From positions 1 through 20,603 of the IMG/VR virus record IMGVR_UViG_3300023548_000007: a DNA stretch of 20,603 nt. One strand, 5' to 3'. Position 1 is the first letter of the stretch; the number at the start of each line of letters is the position of its first letter. Positions 20,383-20,603 of this stretch are shown piece by piece. The notes under the pieces are model-generated. The model saw nothing but the letters and a program-made list of their open reading frames with translations, had not been told where the DNA came from and made no database searches. The translations under genes were made by a program, and so were the position numbers. The DNA comes from a virus.

Positions 20383-20603
20383 GTATCTTCAGTTCGATCG
20401 CTACCGTCGTCGGCAAGGTGGCGGTCACCGCCTATGGAATCCTCAAGTCGGCTTTGCCTGTGCTGCAGGCCCTTCGTCCGGCTGTCGAGGAAGTAGATCA
20501 GGTCTTTGATTTCATCGAAGATAAGATCGCGGAGGGTGGAGAGATCGCCGATGATTTTCTCGACCGCAACATCGAGGCAATCGTCGGTCTTGAGCAGGCT
20601 GCT
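20379..20603 (+). CDS. unidentified ORF, 3' end beyond the window
   Basis: ATG at 20379 overlaps the peptidase stop (ATGA) and the frame is open to the last base, giving at least 75 residues. It begins MSIFSSIATVVGKVAVTAYG and continues with an amphipathic helical and acidic sequence (EEVDQVFDFIEDKIAEGGEI). It may be a small membrane-associated or structural accessory protein of the lysis end. No signature is recognised. Confidence 0.65.
   Translation, partial: MSIFSSIATVVGKVAVTAYGILKSALPVLQALRPAVEEVDQVFDFIEDKIAEGGEIADDFLDRNIEAIVGLEQAA

Noticed and set aside
1-20603. CRISPR array, tRNA, rRNA, insertion sequence, att site, integrase or repressor
   Set aside because: No regular repeats, cloverleaf, transposase, terminal inverted repeats or integrase-like protein were seen, so lytic or prophage status cannot be decided from the window.

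Overview
This window is a head-to-tail structural and lysis module of a tailed dsDNA phage or prophage. Long non-contractile tail (siphovirus) morphology is likely: a tape measure, tail tube and tail-assembly chaperone are present, and no sheath or baseplate-wedge genes are seen. All supported genes lie on the + strand, packed with 1-8 base overlaps or short gaps carrying GGAGG-type ribosome binding sites. The sequence is GC-rich by eye and uses ATG, GTG and TTG starts. The sequence does not identify the host; strong Shine-Dalgarno sites and a consensus sigma70-type promoter only say 'bacterial'.

Layout. Bases 1-244 hold the 3' end of a gene and two tiny low-confidence ORFs. Next come a RuvC-like resolvase (234-734) and a zinc-binding/HTH protein (753-1355). 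Bases 1356-1575 contain no clear gene. They carry a consensus promoter with an inverted repeat in its spacer, followed about 100 nt later by a strong intrinsic terminator: a candidate small RNA or late-gene leader with three consecutive hairpins. A small acidic protein of uncertain start follows (about 1576-1857). Packaging and head genes come next: small terminase (1864-2412), large terminase (2409-3950), portal fused to a MuF-like domain (3960-6053), prohead protease (6053-6826), HK97-fold major capsid protein (6892-8172), a GC hairpin, and three small proteins (8233-9292). Connector and tail genes follow: gp6-like adaptor (9302-9886), gp10-like neck protein (9883-10446), tail terminator (10443-10922), tail tube (10937-11815), chaperone G with a probable -1 frameshift into a T-like ORF (11830-12362) and tape measure (12359-14665). 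The tail-tip region has a Dit/lectin-like protein (14662-16446), two proteins with N-terminal signal or anchor segments (16439-16849, 16854-17597) and a two-gene hub-like pair (17607-18194, 18191-19609). Lysis follows: an XhlA/holin-like membrane protein (19616-19936), an M15 peptidase (19924-20382), and an unfinished ORF (20379 to the end).

How the genes work together. The terminases pump DNA through the portal into a shell built from the capsid protein and matured by the protease. Connector proteins join head to tail. The tube polymerises around the tape measure with chaperone help. The lectin-rich tip and hub probably bind the cell surface, and the membrane protein and peptidase release progeny.

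Most notable points: (1) the promoter/three-hairpin/terminator unit at 1366-1497, with two large loops each showing an anti-Shine-Dalgarno CCTCC; (2) a 9-bp hairpin at 12198-12222, placed 5 nt after a GGACCCT slip site, that also buries the ribosome binding site of the T-like ORF; (3) two consecutive exported or anchored proteins inside the tail-tip module.
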